A stretch of 64,000 nucleotides of DNA from Thysanoteuthis rhombus (GCA_963457665.1 OY735209.1:4972081-5036080); one strand, 5' to 3'; counted from the stretch's first letter, positions 23,595 through 36,732 are shown. Numbers and translations are program-made. Notes: generated from the letters alone by a model not told the origin.

Positions 23595-23792
23595 CTATTT
23601 TAAAAATTGATCATTGTGAAAACATTGAATAAAACATTTTGCATAGTTATGGCTTTTACAGTGTGTTTGCAAGTGGGATTTTACATGAAAATTACTACTA
23701 AGTGCAATACACTCAACATGAAAATGGTTTCTGTCCTGCATCTTTTCAGTAGTGTAACCAATGAAATAAACTGAAATACACAAATCACAAGA
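23595..23792 (-). pseudogene. Eroded C2H2 fingers 3' of ZNF-B
   Basis: After the stop of array B, minus-strand frames still read FHVECIALSSNFHVKSHLQTH, a finger with one Cys lost, then further degenerate linkers. It aligns with the eroded tail of D at 37780-38083, including ATGAAAACATTGA near 23617. Confidence 0.7.
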
Positions 23793-24983
23793 TTATGGCT
23801 TCTCCCCAGTGTGTGTTCGTATGTGATTTTTTAAAATTGAACTTCGTGAAAATGCTGATCCACACATATCACAAGAATGTGGTTTCTCTCCAGTGTGTGT
23901 CAGCATATGTCTTTTTAAACTTGAACTCTGTGAAAATGCCATTCCACATGCTTTACATGAATATGTTTTTTCTCCAGTATGTGTTCGCACATGAATTTTT
24001 AAAACTGAACTCCGGGAAAATGCTGATCCACACACTTCACATGAAAATGGTTTCTCTCCGGTATGTGTTCGCAAGTGAAGTTTTAATTTAGAACTCCCAG
24101 AAAATGCTGATCCACACACTTCACACAGGTATGGTTTCTCTCCAGCATGTGTTCGCACGTGAATCTTTAAATAGGACCTCTGTGAAAATGCTGAACCACA
24201 TAACTCACAGGAATATGGCTTCTCTCCAGTGTGTGTTCGCATATGAGTTGTTAAATGTGAACTCTGTGAAAATACTGAACCACACACTTCACATGAATAT
24301 GGTTTCTCTCCAGTATGTGTTTGAAGATGTCTTTTTAAATGTGATCTTAGTGAAAATGCTGAACCACACACTTCACATGAATGTGGTTTCTCACCAGTAT
24401 GAGATAGCATGTGTCTTTTCAAACTTGAAGTACCGGAAAATGCTGATCCACACACTTGACATGAATGTGGTTTCTCACCAGTATGTATTTGCATATGAGC
24501 TTTTAAATGTGAACTTTGTGAGAATGCTGAGCCACACACTTCACATGAATGTGGCTTTTCACCAGTGTGTGATAGCATATGTCTTTTCAAACTTGAACTC
24601 AATAAAAATGCTGAACCACACACTTCACAGGAATATGGTTTCTCTTCCAAGTGTGTTTGCATATGTCTTTTTAAATGTGATCTCAGTGAAAATGCTGAAC
24701 CACACACTTTACATGAATGTGGTTTCTTCTCCATGTTTGCTTGTATATCTGTTTTTAAATGTGAAATCAGAGAAAATTCCAATTCACTCCCTTTATGTGG
24801 AAAGGGATTCTCTTCAATATCTGTTTCCAAGTCTATCTTTTTATGAAAACTCCCTTTAAGAGATGTATTGATACTCAGAACAAGAATATATCGTATTTTT
24901 AGAGTTCTTTTGCATGTATTTAGTATAGGCACTATAAAACACAAAGAATGAGAATGTGTGCTTTTTGTTATGGGTTGTGTCAA
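23793..24983 (-). CDS. Poly-C2H2 zinc-finger protein B (11 fingers)
   Basis: A 396-residue frame: about 88 leader residues, then 11 classical 28-residue C2H2 fingers. The leader holds two decayed fingers (KIDLETDIEENP, ELEFSLISHLKTDIQANMEKKP) that align with functional or half-functional fingers in A and D. Linkers are TGEKP except LEEKP after finger 1, AGEKP after 7 and TGEKT after 9. Several fingers begin HSC and not YSC. Fingers 1 and 5 share SLRSHLKRH, and 2 and 4 share SSLKRHMLSHTGEKP, showing internal duplication of finger groups. The array stops exactly after a linker (TGEKP-stop), so the next finger has been lost. The start is the only in-frame ATG before the leader; an internal Met just before the first finger is an alternative. 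Expected to be a nuclear DNA-binding protein; no effector domain is visible. Confidence 0.92.
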   Translation of the reverse strand: MTQPITKSTHSHSLCFIVPILNTCKRTLKIRYILVLSINTSLKGSFHKKIDLETDIEENPFPHKGSELEFSLISHLKTDIQANMEKKPHSCKVCGSAFSLRSHLKRHMQTHLEEKPYSCEVCGSAFLLSSSLKRHMLSHTGEKPHSCEVCGSAFSQSSHLKAHMQIHTGEKPHSCQVCGSAFSGTSSLKRHMLSHTGEKPHSCEVCGSAFSLRSHLKRHLQTHTGEKPYSCEVCGSVFSQSSHLTTHMRTHTGEKPYSCELCGSAFSQRSYLKIHVRTHAGEKPYLCEVCGSAFSGSSKLKLHLRTHTGEKPFSCEVCGSAFSRSSVLKIHVRTHTGEKTYSCKACGMAFSQSSSLKRHMLTHTGEKPHSCDMCGSAFSRSSILKNHIRTHTGEKP

Positions 24984-25139
24984 TCTTTCATAAACAGCAA
25001 ATTCACATCCATAGTTATATCATTCATCTGGATTACATATTTCCATATTAAACATTGAATTGATCGTCATAGTTTCTCTATAAAATATTCACAAACTGTC
25101 ATCAGAGGAGTTCATTAGTTTTCGTCACAGTTGAAATCT
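24984..25139 (-). promoter_or_regulatory. ZNF-B exon-2 leader with acceptor and uORF
   Basis: The acceptor TTTTTCTTTCAG sets the first exon base at 25139 on the minus strand. An upstream ORF at 25070-25020 encodes MTINSMFNMEICNPDE, matching those of A, D and E in position, length and sequence. It ends 36 bases before the ZNF start. Confidence 0.75.
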
Positions 25140-28100
25140 CTGAAAGAAAAAAAAAGTATTATAAAAAATCATATACTCATTCTTTATTTGCAGTTATAAA
25201 GATATATTAACTCTGTTTGGGTTTTAATGAACTCCAACATATCTTAGACATTTTGATATAGATAGGAAGGACATGAAATCAGCAAAACAAGATGAATAAA
25301 AATAGATCACGAGAGTTTATATACTGTATTTCTTCATGTATAATCCGCATTTTTTCCAAAAGATCATGTGCTAAAAAATGCAGGTTCTTATTATCTATGG
25401 AAGCATAATTGTCACATACATCTGTATACATAATCCTATAAACAGGATGATACATTTTTCATTTGAATTAAAGCTCAATCAGGAGGGTGCGTGAAATATG
25501 GAAATCATCGATGTTGTCCAGATAATTGATAAGGAGCATCATGGGGAAATAGGAAACCTTTAGGAAGCAGTATGTACTGGCTTGTCGGACAAATGTACAT
25601 CAGGCTAGAATGGATCTCAACTACATTATTTCTCCACTTCGTAAAAGAGGTATTGGACAACTCCAGGATATACAGTTTTTTGGAATTGCCAGAGAATAGG
25701 GTGTCCCTGAGTTACAAACATCAGACTTATGAATGAGTAGTACTTATGAATGAAGTGCCACAAAGAGATTTTAAAAAAAATTTAGTTGCAGATAGAAGTT
25801 TATAAACAAAACATTGCATCTTTTCACAGGTAAAATCAAAAAATCTTTTATTTTTGGGCAAAAATTTTCCAATACAAATTCTCACGGTAACGAGTTTATA
25901 TCATTTACACAAATGATTTTCATATGCGAATATGAATATTTAAAATTTCTGCCGATGTAAACAGAAAATAGTTACGTACCTGTTGCTGTTCTCAAATTGA
26001 ATGTTATTTATTGTTATTTAATTGTTTTCATCTACACACATTCCTTGTGATTACATTTTATCATTATTGTACTGACAATGAAAAACTTAGTGAAAGCTTA
26101 TTCAATTAATGGAATAGATAGTTTAACACTTTGTAAATATTACAGATGATGAGCACTTCTGCTTAATATGTTTATTCAATGTACATAATCCAAACAGAAT
26201 GAAAATAAGGGTATAACTGGGCATATTATTTTCATAATAATAATTATGATAATTATTATTATTATCATCGTCTCTTTGTTGGTTTCAAGGCAAAATATAC
26301 ACTATATACTGGGACCACCATTTGACTATCTGATGTTAGAAATGTACCTAATGTAACTGTTCTAAGTTATGAACAGACCTACGAATGGATCTCATCCGTA
26401 ACTTTGGGATTCCATGTACTTGGGTAACAGTATGATTTCAAGAAATGGATTGTTCTAGTTGGTATATTAATGACCATAATTTCTCTACTCCACTCAATAG
26501 GGACACAAAACCTAATTCTTTGTTTAACAAAGAAAGAAAATGAGAACATTACGATGATAACAATAATAGAACAAATCACATTACACACTATGCTAAAATA
26601 GAATAACTTATTTGAAAGCCTTGCAGTTGTTGTTCAAACAGAAATTTAAATATTGAATGTCTCTTTCTCTCGTGATGCAAAGCAATTTTAAACAGAATTT
26701 TTTTTTGCTCAGCATCACCAGAGAAAGAGACTCTTTTCCCATACAGATACCCACTGTATTGTTATTTGTTATACTTCTGTAGTTGTTTTTGCAATGTCTG
26801 GTATAACGGAAATTTTACCATTTGTACATCGAACCGAGTCACTACCAGAGGCCCTCCAAGGTTGGTATGAGAAAAAAAATTAAAAGTTCTAGATATAAAA
26901 ATGCGGACAAAATCAGGTGCCAAAAAGCCCTGCTTTTGAGGCTAAAACCTCCAATTAAATTGTATCTGTGTTCTTACCATAATCTATAAATAAGAATATT
27001 ACCAAGTCCAAGCATTTACTCCCTTAGTAGTTTCATTCTTATCAATCAGTTGTTCAATTATCTGTTTTATTCGTTAATTTTATGCACAGATGATTTTTTA
27101 CATATACTGAAGTTCTTTTGTATAATTTTTTTGCATTCATCGCTTGTTCAGTAGTAGATCAACCTGGATCCTAAAAATTTATTATTGCACAATATGCACC
27201 AAGGAAATTTTTCCAAAAATTTCAATGAAAATAATTTATGCTTACAATGAATGTGATTTAATTCGCAAAAGTTAGTTATATCATTATTCAAATGATCTGA
27301 GGTAGAAAATTTGTCACTTACTACAAAAAACAAACAAAAAACAACGGAATATAAATTTTCTCAACAGTATGGGTTGGTGTAATCCTTCATTGGAAATCAA
27401 TCAGTTGATGACAGAGCAAATAACAACCAAGGGGCTTCAAGTGTTGAGAAATAGAAGAAATAAAAATTCAATTAAAAATAAAAATGGGACTCAGTTTCTC
27501 TCTAACCGGATGTCACATGATTGACAAGACTATTAGTTATGGCCATCCATTAACAAAATATTGTCCAATTATTGTTATTAAGAAAAATACGAAAAACAAA
27601 ATAACAGAAAAATATATGAAAAATTCCTTGTATTAGTACTTTTCCCTTCGACTATTTTATTCAAAAAATTCACCTTTGGTTTGTTGAAATTACATGAATC
27701 ACGATCTTCAATACATCGTGAGAGAAAATATTTAAAAAAAAAAACATAACATATTGAATGGATCGAAATAATTTTTTAAAACATCTCTGAAAGGGATTTT
27801 GAAGTGAATATTTTTTTTCTTTTTATGAAAATATCCATAAAATATAAGTTAGCAAATAAAGATGAAACTTGCCAAGGAGAGCAGTATTTCACTATATCTC
27901 AGTTTTTTTTTTAATTTCTAAATAGGGCTTTCTTGCTGATTCTCGCTAAGACTTTTCAAAAAAGTTAACACATTTTATTTTGCCATTTATTCAAAATGCA
28001 TAAAATTTTCCACTGAGCAGAAATTATGAATTGAAGAAAATCATCACATAGGTTTAGCGTGTGGGATGTTCATGACATTAAATTGAATGCTTTTTCCCGA

Positions 28101-28197
28101 AATTTCTTAGTTTAATTTACAAAAGGACTTTTTGTCTCTTTCTGCAAAAATTCATTTTTATTTCTAAACAAAGAAAATAAGAGAACGTTATACTTAC
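25140..28197 (-). other. Intron of ZNF-B (inferred)
   Basis: About 3.06 kb between the conserved donor and acceptor. It contains the MITE candidate at 25690-26410 and a transposon-like edge at about 25325-25400 (GTATTTCTTCATGTATAATC). ATT/AAT microsatellite is present at 26236-26262. No coding signal. Confidence 0.6.
25690..26410. mobile_element. MITE candidate with degenerate inverted ends
   Basis: The left end GTGTCCCTGAGTTACAAACA with repeated ACTTATGAATGA is matched, inverted and degenerate, by the right end (reverse complement GGAATCCCAAAGTTACGGAT, then CATTCGTAGGTCTGTTCATA). The ends are about 60 bp and the interior non-coding. Family not assigned. Confidence 0.4.
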
Positions 28198-28385
28198 TTC
28201 TTTCTCTTTTCTTTCGTCTGATTTCTCTTCCTTACAGAAATGCAACGTTAGAGAAGAACCGGGAAACTATTAAATCTTAAATCAAATAAATTTTTCTGAG
28301 GTAAATTTTCATTTCAAAAGTAATTGTTTCACGATCAGAAAATGATCTGTGAAGAGCAGAAGTCAAGGGAGATAATCAATGAAAT
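28102..28385 (-). promoter_or_regulatory. ZNF-B promoter / exon-1 block
   Basis: Second copy of the conserved first-exon block. The donor GAA|GTAAGTAT gives a last exon base at 28198. The ETS-like site is altered (28357-28363 reads CAGAAGT). The purine-rich tract and the 34-nt splice-like module after the donor are intact. Exon start not fixed. Confidence 0.7.
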
Positions 28386-28789
28386 AGAAGAAAATAATGG
28401 AAACTCTCAGCTTCTTCTACTTTAATTATTCAACAAAATTAAGATCCAATCAAATCAATGGACTCCGTAAATCTTACTTTTGGGAGGAGCTTCAGTTCTC
28501 TTTCTCTCTCCGGATTCAGGCCCAGTTTGAATTTTACTTCAGAGAAAGTAAAACTGAACCTTGTGCCGTTCATATTGGCATCATTTTTAAGTAGAAATGC
28601 TTCTTTTCTCTACAAGTTCAAACTTTTAATTCTCCAAGTGACACCTCCCTACACACGCAAACAAAGTGCCATACATATTAGTAACATCAACAAAGGTTTC
28701 TACAGTTTTTGGATTGGTCTGGCTACGCAAATGTGTTTGTATGTACGTTTGAACAGGCTGCACCAATTGAGTTAGAGGACTAAAAATTG
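28386..28789. other. Upstream flank of ZNF-B
   Basis: Two overlapping short frames (28397-28594 and 28458-28775) are open here but resemble no family and lie antisense to the promoter block, so they are not called as genes. Confidence 0.4.
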
Positions 28790-29060
28790 AAACATTCACT
28801 CTCTAGTCATTGATGTCTAAAAAGAACGTTTTTGATTTTTTTTCAACCCCCACTCCGATAGGTTTTCAGTGGGTGGTTTCAATTTACAATGTAGATTCAT
28901 GTTAAATTTATCCCTTAGTTCATGTCCAACAGCATATGCACTTGTTTTTTGAAAATTCAGACTTTTTTTTAATGATCACTGTTCATCAAAATTTGAGGGA
29001 AATAACTTACTCATCGATCACTCATTTTAATATCTTTTAATTGATCACCCCAACATGGTA
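28790..29060 (-). repeat. Dispersed repeat R-alpha, copy 3 (minus)
   Basis: Reverse complement carries the family signature: GTGATCAATTAAAAG, GATCGATGAGTAAGTTATTT, AAACTAAGGGATAAATTTAA, then a C-rich CCACTGAAAACC tract. Confidence 0.55.
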
Positions 29061-31690
29061 TGCTGCCCATAAAGATGTTGGTCACATGCAGGGCTTCAAG
29101 AATACTTTTTTTCAAGATATGATATTAATCACTATGCAAGATTTATAAAAAAAAATATTGCAGAGAAATATGCCTCTGAAGTTTAAAAGTATATGTTTCT
29201 TAAAGATATTGAATAAAACAACCTTGGTTGTGCCAAACTCTCTTGTTTCAATGAAATCTAAAAAGTAAACAAAACAGAATTGAATTCTCCATACAATATT
29301 TTTCCAAAACTACGTGTGCCATTGCAACTCTTTCATTATTAGTTCCTGTAGATGGGATTTGCAAACTTTTGCAAAATAATTTGCCATCAGTTTTTGCGTA
29401 TGTCTTTGTGTCACTGTTATCAGTGCATGATTTCACTGTATTTTAGTCTGGTTATTGTCATCCCTCATTGTGGTTATATACGAAAATAAAGTCAAAACTA
29501 AATAGTATGAGTGTCTCACTGTTTGGTGGGTAAGTAGTTTACCTATTCATGATATCGGAAGTTCCTAAGGTTGGTGTCACCTGGAGCGGGAATTCAGGGT
29601 GTCACTCCAGCTTCCAGGTCTTGCCTTCATCCCAGGATATCTAAAATTCTTATGATCTTTTTGTGCTACAGGTAAACGTACCTCAAAAGATTAACAAATT
29701 CACTAATTATTCCTTTTTGAATAAAATTGGGGGATGGGTATGTGCGCTCTTACCAAACCTGGGTTTGAGTGGAGATCCCACAAAAAAATAGCTCCAGTCC
29801 TTGCAACTGAAGTCGTATAAGCGTCTAGACAAGCCTGACCTGTCCCTCTTAGTGCAATGGGATAGTGTCACCTTGGGCCAAGTAATTTAGTTGTGGACCT
29901 AGACCCCAAATGCGCTCAGTAGCCTTCATTAGCTACAACATTGCATCTGTGCACTCGGTCCTGGAGACACCCATCAAACTAATTTCCAACCCATTTGGAT
30001 GTCTAGGGTCAGTAGCGACACTTCAGGGAAGGTCATAGTGCAGATACTTGACTTTGCTCAGAACCAAAAGGTCAGAAAAAGGAGGTAGAGTGCCTAAAAC
30101 ATTCTTCTCATTATTAACCGAACCGTGTAAGGTGAGGTTGAATAAAGAATGAGGAGCGATCAAACTGCCATTGGATTTACTGAATGATGTTCGATAAATG
30201 TGGCAAATTACCAAACCTAATTCTCATTGACGAACACTTTCCACTTCCAGCTGTATCTCTTTTTCAGACTAGGGCTTTGGCTGGCAAGAATTTTGACCAT
30301 TTCATTAATGAAATGTCTTGTTAGAAGGGCAAAGTATGACCCCATGAAAAAATTTTCAAAAGTCCACAAAACCTTAAATTTAAGGTCCATGAAGGAAAAA
30401 ACAAATTAAGTCAAAATCAATTTCAACACATAAAAATTACCAAATGCATTATTTAAAAGATTTTTTAAATGTAGTCATCATGGTGTCACCTGCTCAGTAC
30501 GTCACAGGGGAAAGGTAATGTGTTCCACCACATAAGATTGGTAAAATATATTATTAGTTGAAGTTGACTCCATAAGGTCATATATACGTGAGATAAAAAT
30601 AATAAAATAACACAGCCTTTAGAAAAACAAATTACTTTTATTTCATTCAAAGGAAAATACATGATGGACCAAGATCTTAATAAGAGCAATGTTTTATCGA
30701 TGTATTTCAGAGTTCATGCATAGAGGCCATACATGTCTTGGTATAGTCGGATTACAAATGCATATATAATGAGATGTAATATTGTTGTTATGTGGTTGCA
30801 ATGTCTTTGATTGTATGTAAAGTGAAACTGTATTACATTTCTGTTGGTAGCCTTTGTTGCCCTGTTCATAACTTGCCACGTTATGGCCAACTAGTGATTT
30901 TATGCATACGTCAACAGCTCTGTCCCTGATTTCAAATACATAATCTTTTTTTGATTTTCAACTGACGTGCCGCAGCACATTAGTGTGCTGCCAAGCAGCT
31001 ATAGGTGTGCCATGGGAGTTTTGAGTAGTGTCGGTCCTCCTTCAGACAAGTGCCATGGGTCAGTATTCCCAGTATGAATACAAAAATAACATTTGAATAC
31101 ATTTTGACATTAATGCTACTTCCATGGAGTACATTAAACTCCCTTTCTTCAATGATGCAATAAATGAATAAAACTGTTGATCATTAAAGGCCCAGATGGC
31201 AGTTTTCAATTCTCTTCCGAACCCAATAAGATGCGTAAAAATATGAAAATTATCACACAAAAACCAAGCCTTTTTATTCTCGCTATTATTCTGATTATTA
31301 TTATTATTATTATTGTAGTATTACAACTACAACTAGTTTTCTTCTTCAAAATCTTTTGAAAACCATGATTAACCATATACTTTTGGAAATACAGAGAAAA
31401 TTGATTAGAATAATGATCAAATCTATCCTTAAATATTGATGGTGGGCCTTGACCATTTTAGCGCCTGGCTCAATGATTTTTTCTGTTGTTAGAAATGAAA
31501 TGATTATTTGAGGATATTTGATAATAGTATCAAGTATTTTGTACAAGTATGAATGAATGAAATGAATAAACATCTATATCATACATATATATCGGGTGAA
31601 AATAAACAGGGACTGCTGTAGTTCCACAGCATTTTCCTACCTCTCCTTATTTTCTTACTTACTCAAAGATACTTACACGAAGATATATTT
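29061..31690. other. Intergenic, one hAT-like fragment
   Basis: GC-richer patches at 29560-29640 and 29800-30010 suggest old inserted DNA but resemble nothing I can name. At 30960-31030 the words GTGCCGCAGCACATTAGTGT and TAGGTGTGCCATGGGAG are typical of hAT-type terminal debris (low confidence). An ATT microsatellite lies at about 31290-31316. No gene. Confidence 0.4.
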
Positions 31691-31924
31691 CTAGCAGAGG
31701 ACTAGCTTTGTCAGACTGCTCCAATATTCATGATTTGACTTGATTACAATCAAGTCATTGTGAACCAAGTCCTGCTTTTCCAAAGATTTGTACCATCTGT
31801 TTTTAAATGAGTTCAAAGTAGGAACTGATAAAATAGTCTCCAATAATGAGTTCCATATTAGGATAATGCATAGCCTGAAGAATTTTTCCATTAATTGACT
31901 TTTGTTACTTTGGAGGAAGTTCAT
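31691..31924 (-). mobile_element. LINE ORF2 C-terminal fragment (CR1/Jockey-like)
   Basis: A 77-residue minus frame contains EKFFRLCIILIWNSLLETI followed by SVPTLNSFKNRWYKSLEKQ, which matches the conserved tail of many CR1/L2/Jockey-type reverse transcriptase proteins (pattern FF..R....WN.LP..V..A.S...FK..LD). Reverse transcriptase and endonuclease parts are absent, so it is a 5'-truncated remnant, as LINE copies usually are. Confidence 0.65.
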
Positions 31925-32329
31925 CCATGATTAAACCAAGAGCATTTCAACCAACATAAAGCAAATTGACTAATCAACAGTAAGCAAAAGAATCACAATA
32001 TCCTTCAGAGGAATGATTAATTAGATTTGGTTGTTTTTTTAAAATAAAGATGGATAGAGAGAGAGAGAGTGAAAATTAGTCTTTCTATTAGGACCGTTGA
32101 ATCCGAGATGGTATTTTTAAAAATCAATCCATTATTATTTACCATAAAATGCTTAAAAGCATTAGATATTTTCAGTAATTGTATATGGGAGAACCTGTGA
32201 AACAATTTTCATTTCATTCTATCCAAAGTTCAATATTATTTGCATGTTGACCTATGATTATTTACATATGAAATGCAAACTAACTTGACCTCACAGTCAA
32301 TAATTGAACAATTATAGCATCAGAATTTG

Positions 32330-32410
32330 GAGTTGTGTATAAAAATTACATTGAAGGATATATATGGTCAGAATAAATTCTGTTTATGACATCAATAGCC
32401 TGTTCCACAA
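32330..32410 (-). repeat. R-gamma fragment (inverted)
   Basis: TATGGTCAGAATAAATTCTGTTTATGA at 32365-32391 is the reverse complement of the right end of the R-gamma copies at 3160 and 18190. Only this end is present. Confidence 0.5.
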
Positions 32411-33054
32411 GAAAACATCTAAAATAGAGTAGAAGAAACATCCAGACTGTGGAGAATGTTGTCAATAAACATGTTTAAATAAGTCTTCAAAAAAGTAAAG
32501 AAAAACTTCTCTTCCAAAAATCAATAAAATTTTCTTTTACAAGGGAGTATTGATGCCAATATACGAGAAATAGAAACCTTAGCCACCTTCGGTGACTATG
32601 ATTGTCCAGCAATTAGATCAACTGTAACCCGTCATTTTCCAATTCCTCAGCTTTTGTCATAATTATAGCTGAATTTCAGCAGAATCAATCAAGATTTGGG
32701 AAATTTTCCAATTTGTAAATAGAATCCTTTTTGTTCATTGCATATAAGCAATTGCACCATCCATAATTCACCATCCTAGAGGTAGAATCCCACCAAAAAT
32801 TTCATTGAAATATATTAAGGAATAACAAAGTTATCTAATTGAAAAATGAAAAATGAAAAAAAAAAGATTCAACAACACCAATAGCCAAAGATATTCCACA
32901 GTGGCTTTCATCTGCTGAGGACAAAAATAATAAAGTATATTGATGCACCAGTGAATCATTGAACTTAAAATAACATGATGGTTTCTATGGAGTAACTAAC
33001 CAGATTCATTTACTTACTTTTGGGAATTTGTTCTCTGTTCAATGATGATTCATT
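32411..33054. other. Intergenic, nothing recognised
   Basis: AT-rich, no open frame of note, no shared repeat noticed. Confidence 0.4.
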
Positions 33055-33545
33055 TTCAATTTTCTAGAACTATTTTATCCAATAATCATTCATCTTTTAA
33101 TATTTTCAGCCTCTATTAAGAATGCTAAACCATTATATCCAATGATTATTTAATTTTTGATACGTCATTGCTCTTGTAGAAACTGAAAACTACTTTATCC
33201 AATAATTATTTGATTTTAAAAATTCTTTGCCTGTTATAGAAAATGCAAACTATTCCATCCAATCATTCATCTATAAATACAATCTTTCTCTAGTAGAAAA
33301 TGAAAAAGTATTTTCAGCCTAAGTATTCGATTTTCAATACTTTCTGCCTATTCTATTCAATAATTATTTAATTCTCAATATTTCCTGCCTCTAGGAGAAA
33401 GTGAAAACTAATGTATCTGATAATCTTTTAATTTTTAATATTTTCTACTTTTTAATATTTTCTGCCTATTGTAAGAACTGGGAATCGTTTTATTCAATAA
33501 TTATCTAATTGTTAATGATTTCTGCCAGTAGTAGAAACTGAAAAG
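33055..33545 (+). repeat. Minisatellite, about 60-70-bp unit
   Basis: About seven imperfect tandem units with the order TTTTATCCAATAATTATTTA, a TTTAATATTTTCTGCCT segment, then TAGAAACTGAAAACTA. Units vary in length and are well diverged, so the array is old. Confidence 0.8.
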
Positions 33546-34479
33546 TTAAGAAATGAAAATATTCCAGACAGCACAAAATTCCAGCTCCATGAAAACATTT
33601 TTAAAACATTACTTGCTTGAATTGTGCATCACTGATCATTAAGCTTGATGTCAAGTCACTTCCCGTGTATTGGATTCATATTCTATTCATTTACAAAGAA
33701 TAAAATTTTTCTTCACTTTTGACTCCTTAAAAAGGATAGGAAATGTTTCCACTCAATTTTGACAACTGAAATAAAAAAGAAAATCTTCCCCCCATTATTG
33801 ACATCTGAAGAGAGGAAAAAAGTTTACCCCCACTGTTGAACCCTAAAAGAATAAAAATGTTCCTTCATTTTTCACAAAAACTTTTAAAATGAATTATGAT
33901 GAGAATATGAAGACAGGTAAGGAAAGAAACGACTTTTGAATAAGTGTGATCAGAAAATGAGGTAAGGTAAAGACCAGCTTGGAAAAAAGAAGTGTTACCA
34001 GAATAAAAATTTTCTCATAAAGTCAAGATGTTCCCTTATGAAGTCATACTTGATCATTATGTCACAGTAGGTGTACACAAAGTGAAGATTTATTTCCACA
34101 TTACTGACACATTGTAAATTGAATCACATTCTTAAAACATAATGTAATAATAGAAAATCACCTGGATTTGTTTTATTCTTTAAGTTAAACCATTTGGAAG
34201 ATGTAGCATTAGAAAAAATCATTTACCATTTGCAATTTTTGCTGGGTTACAATACCAAATATACAAACAGAAAAACTTATATTAATTGATTACTCAAGCT
34301 ATCAACAATCAAAGAACATTTTTAATACTCCTGAATCCGTTCTCCTTAAAATGATATCACTTTCAAAAAGGAACTCATTACTTTCATTACTTCACCATGG
34401 TCAAATACCTTTTGAACAATATCACATCTAAAATCCATACCCATTTGTTCATACTAATCAATACAAACTGTGTTTTCAA

Positions 34480-35165
34480 AGTTGTAAAGTTACATTCTGG
34501 CATATTACAGACACTTGTAGGGACTAAATTTGACAATCATACTTAATACACTAAACTTAAGTGAATAATTTCCCCATAGAGTATGTTAGCAAGTTGGTTT
34601 GTTATATGTGTAGCTGACCACTCCCTTCGTTTATCCTCAGTTCAATGAATGCTCCAAAATCAATGTCCTGTTGTTGCAATATGGTGAAAATACACAGCAT
34701 CTGGATCATGCTTTTTGTTATCAACTCTTAAATTCATGAACCACTTGAAACTATAATGAACACATTTTTTTTAAAAAATAATGAATAAATTATTGCTATC
34801 ATTCAATGAAAGATTGGAGAGAAACTGAAAATACATTTCCGAAGCTCACATCTTTGTAAAATGTTATTAACTAAGGAATACCTGAAAATATCTATCAACT
34901 CATTATCAGCCCAGACAATATTTATGGACAGTGTTCCCTATAACTTCATATACCAAATTTTAGTGAATAATTTTGTTGTAAGGTATGTGTCAACACGGTT
35001 ATTTCAGTGCATAATAGTCAGCTCTCTTTGTATGACCCCAGTTCATTAAATGCTATCTAACTCACTTCCTGTTTTTGCAATATGGTTGCACCCAACTGGA
35101 TCATGTTTTGCTATTAACTCTTAAATTCTTGAACCACATGAAAATGCTCCTAATCATAGTTGAAC
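34480..35165 (+). repeat. Local tandem duplication (two copies)
   Basis: 34480-34770 and 34880-35165 align in order: TAGTGAATAATTTTG / TAAGTGAATAATTTCC, a TCCTGTTGTTGCAATATGGT / TTCCTGTTTTTGCAATATGG pair, and TCAACTCTTAAATTCATGAA / TTAACTCTTAAATTCTTGAA. Non-coding. Confidence 0.65.
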
Positions 35166-36274
35166 TCTTCAATTCTTTTGGTAACTGGATTCAAAAGAAA
35201 ACTCTTTACAAATGTACATAAAAGTGCAAATGTAATAACTTCTATCAAAAGTTATTTCCCTTGATTTAAGAATTAAATTATCTAAATATGGATGTATGCT
35301 ATTTTAACCTTTTGAACACTGACACATGAATTACTCCCTCAAACTAATACCCACAAGCCCATGTGACTGACACTCAAGGTACTACATCTATACATTTAGA
35401 AATATGAACTGCAAATATAATTAAATCATACAATATATGTGTATGATATTTAGACTTAACTGTGACTGATCAATGTCCCCAGGCCAGAGGATCTTGCTAG
35501 TGGGGTGTCAGAATGTAAACAGAATTTATGTATCAGTAGAACCACGTATTTATGGACTTTCAAGAATGAAACAGATTTTCTGGAATAAATATATCTCTGA
35601 AAGATTTTTATGACTTAAGCATTATACAAGTTTTCGTAACCCGCCAGTGAAATATAATAGAATGAAGTTATGGGTGATAAACATAGTTCTGAAATTCTGA
35701 TTTTTATCGGAATTATACTAATTAAGATTAAACCTCCTTTTTTTTTTGTTCAGATAAATATTTAAGTGATACATCATATTTTTAAACTATCTATGTGTTT
35801 CACCATACAGGAATAAATATTACCAGAAGCAAACTTGAAACTAAATATGATTTTATTTTTACTTGTGAGAAACATTAAATTGATGCCTACTTGGGCACAC
35901 AAGGCTGAAACATCTTTTTAATTCACTCAAGGTGAATTGAGATTTTGAAAACTTACTGAACATCAAAAGTCTAAGAGTAAATTATTTTGAAGTCAAGGTG
36001 AAAAATGCAAGAGTTTGTAATAATAAGTTGATAGGAAAAAGGTTAAAAGTTGTTCAGTAAAGCTTGCACAGTTCCAGTCCTGTTTGTTGTAAACTTATTG
36101 AAAATGGATATCAAAGTCTTGAGAGGAAAGAAGAATGTCTTTCAAAAGTGGCTGCTTTTCTTGGAGTATGAACTGGTGTAGTTGACAACAAAGAGAGGAG
36201 AGCCAAAATTGGTCAATAATTTAATATACAATCTTCAGAATAAAATTTTGAAAGTTTTACTTTTTCTCCTGATA
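35166..36274. other. Intergenic, nothing recognised
   Basis: AT-rich, no recognisable gene or RNA. It forms the 3' flank of the C/D unit. Confidence 0.4.
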
Positions 36275-36570
36275 CAGATATTTTTATGCTCTTTCATGAC
36301 ATTTCACTTATTTTCCCCAGGGCCAAGCCATACACCTACCACAGTGAATAATATAACTAATCCCTATCTTTCCCCCACCCTATAAAAAGATTTTGATGAA
36401 ATCTTTTTACAAACTGTTGAAAATATTGAAGTCATCCATACATGTCAGAAGATTACGGATACTTTTCCCAATGAAGGCATGTTTACTCTTAAAATAAACA
36501 CCATGAAAAAATTGAATTTAACATTTTGTAAGATTATGGTTTTTTCATGTCTTTGCATTTGGCATAGTAA
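36275..36570 (+). repeat. R-zeta copy 3 and ZNF-C 3' flank
   Basis: 36275-36365 carries CATGACATTTCACTTATTTT and GGCCAAGCCATACACCTACC, a diverged R-zeta. The following 36390-36540 (GATGAAATCTTTTTACAAAC, CACCATGAAAAAATTG, ACATTTTGTAAGATTATGG) aligns with 37725-37860, the 3' flank of array D, showing that C and D have paralogous 3' ends. Confidence 0.55.
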
Positions 36571-36732
36571 CTATTCATGTCAAGTGTGTGTCTTTTTGAA
36601 TCTGATGTCTTAGTAAATGCTGAGCCATGCATTTCACAGATAGCTTCTCGCCAATGTGCATCTGCATGTGATTTTTTAAATCGGCACTCTGTGAAAAGGA
36701 TAAACTACACACTTCACAAGGAAACGATTTTT
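36571..36732 (-). pseudogene. Out-of-frame and eroded fingers 3' of ZNF-C
   Basis: In a shifted minus frame a complete tenth finger survives (FPCEVCSLSFSQSADLKNHM, then HIGEKL), followed by a damaged one (SVKCMAQHLLRHQIQKDTHL). A frameshift near 36735 detaches them from array C. Confidence 0.8.
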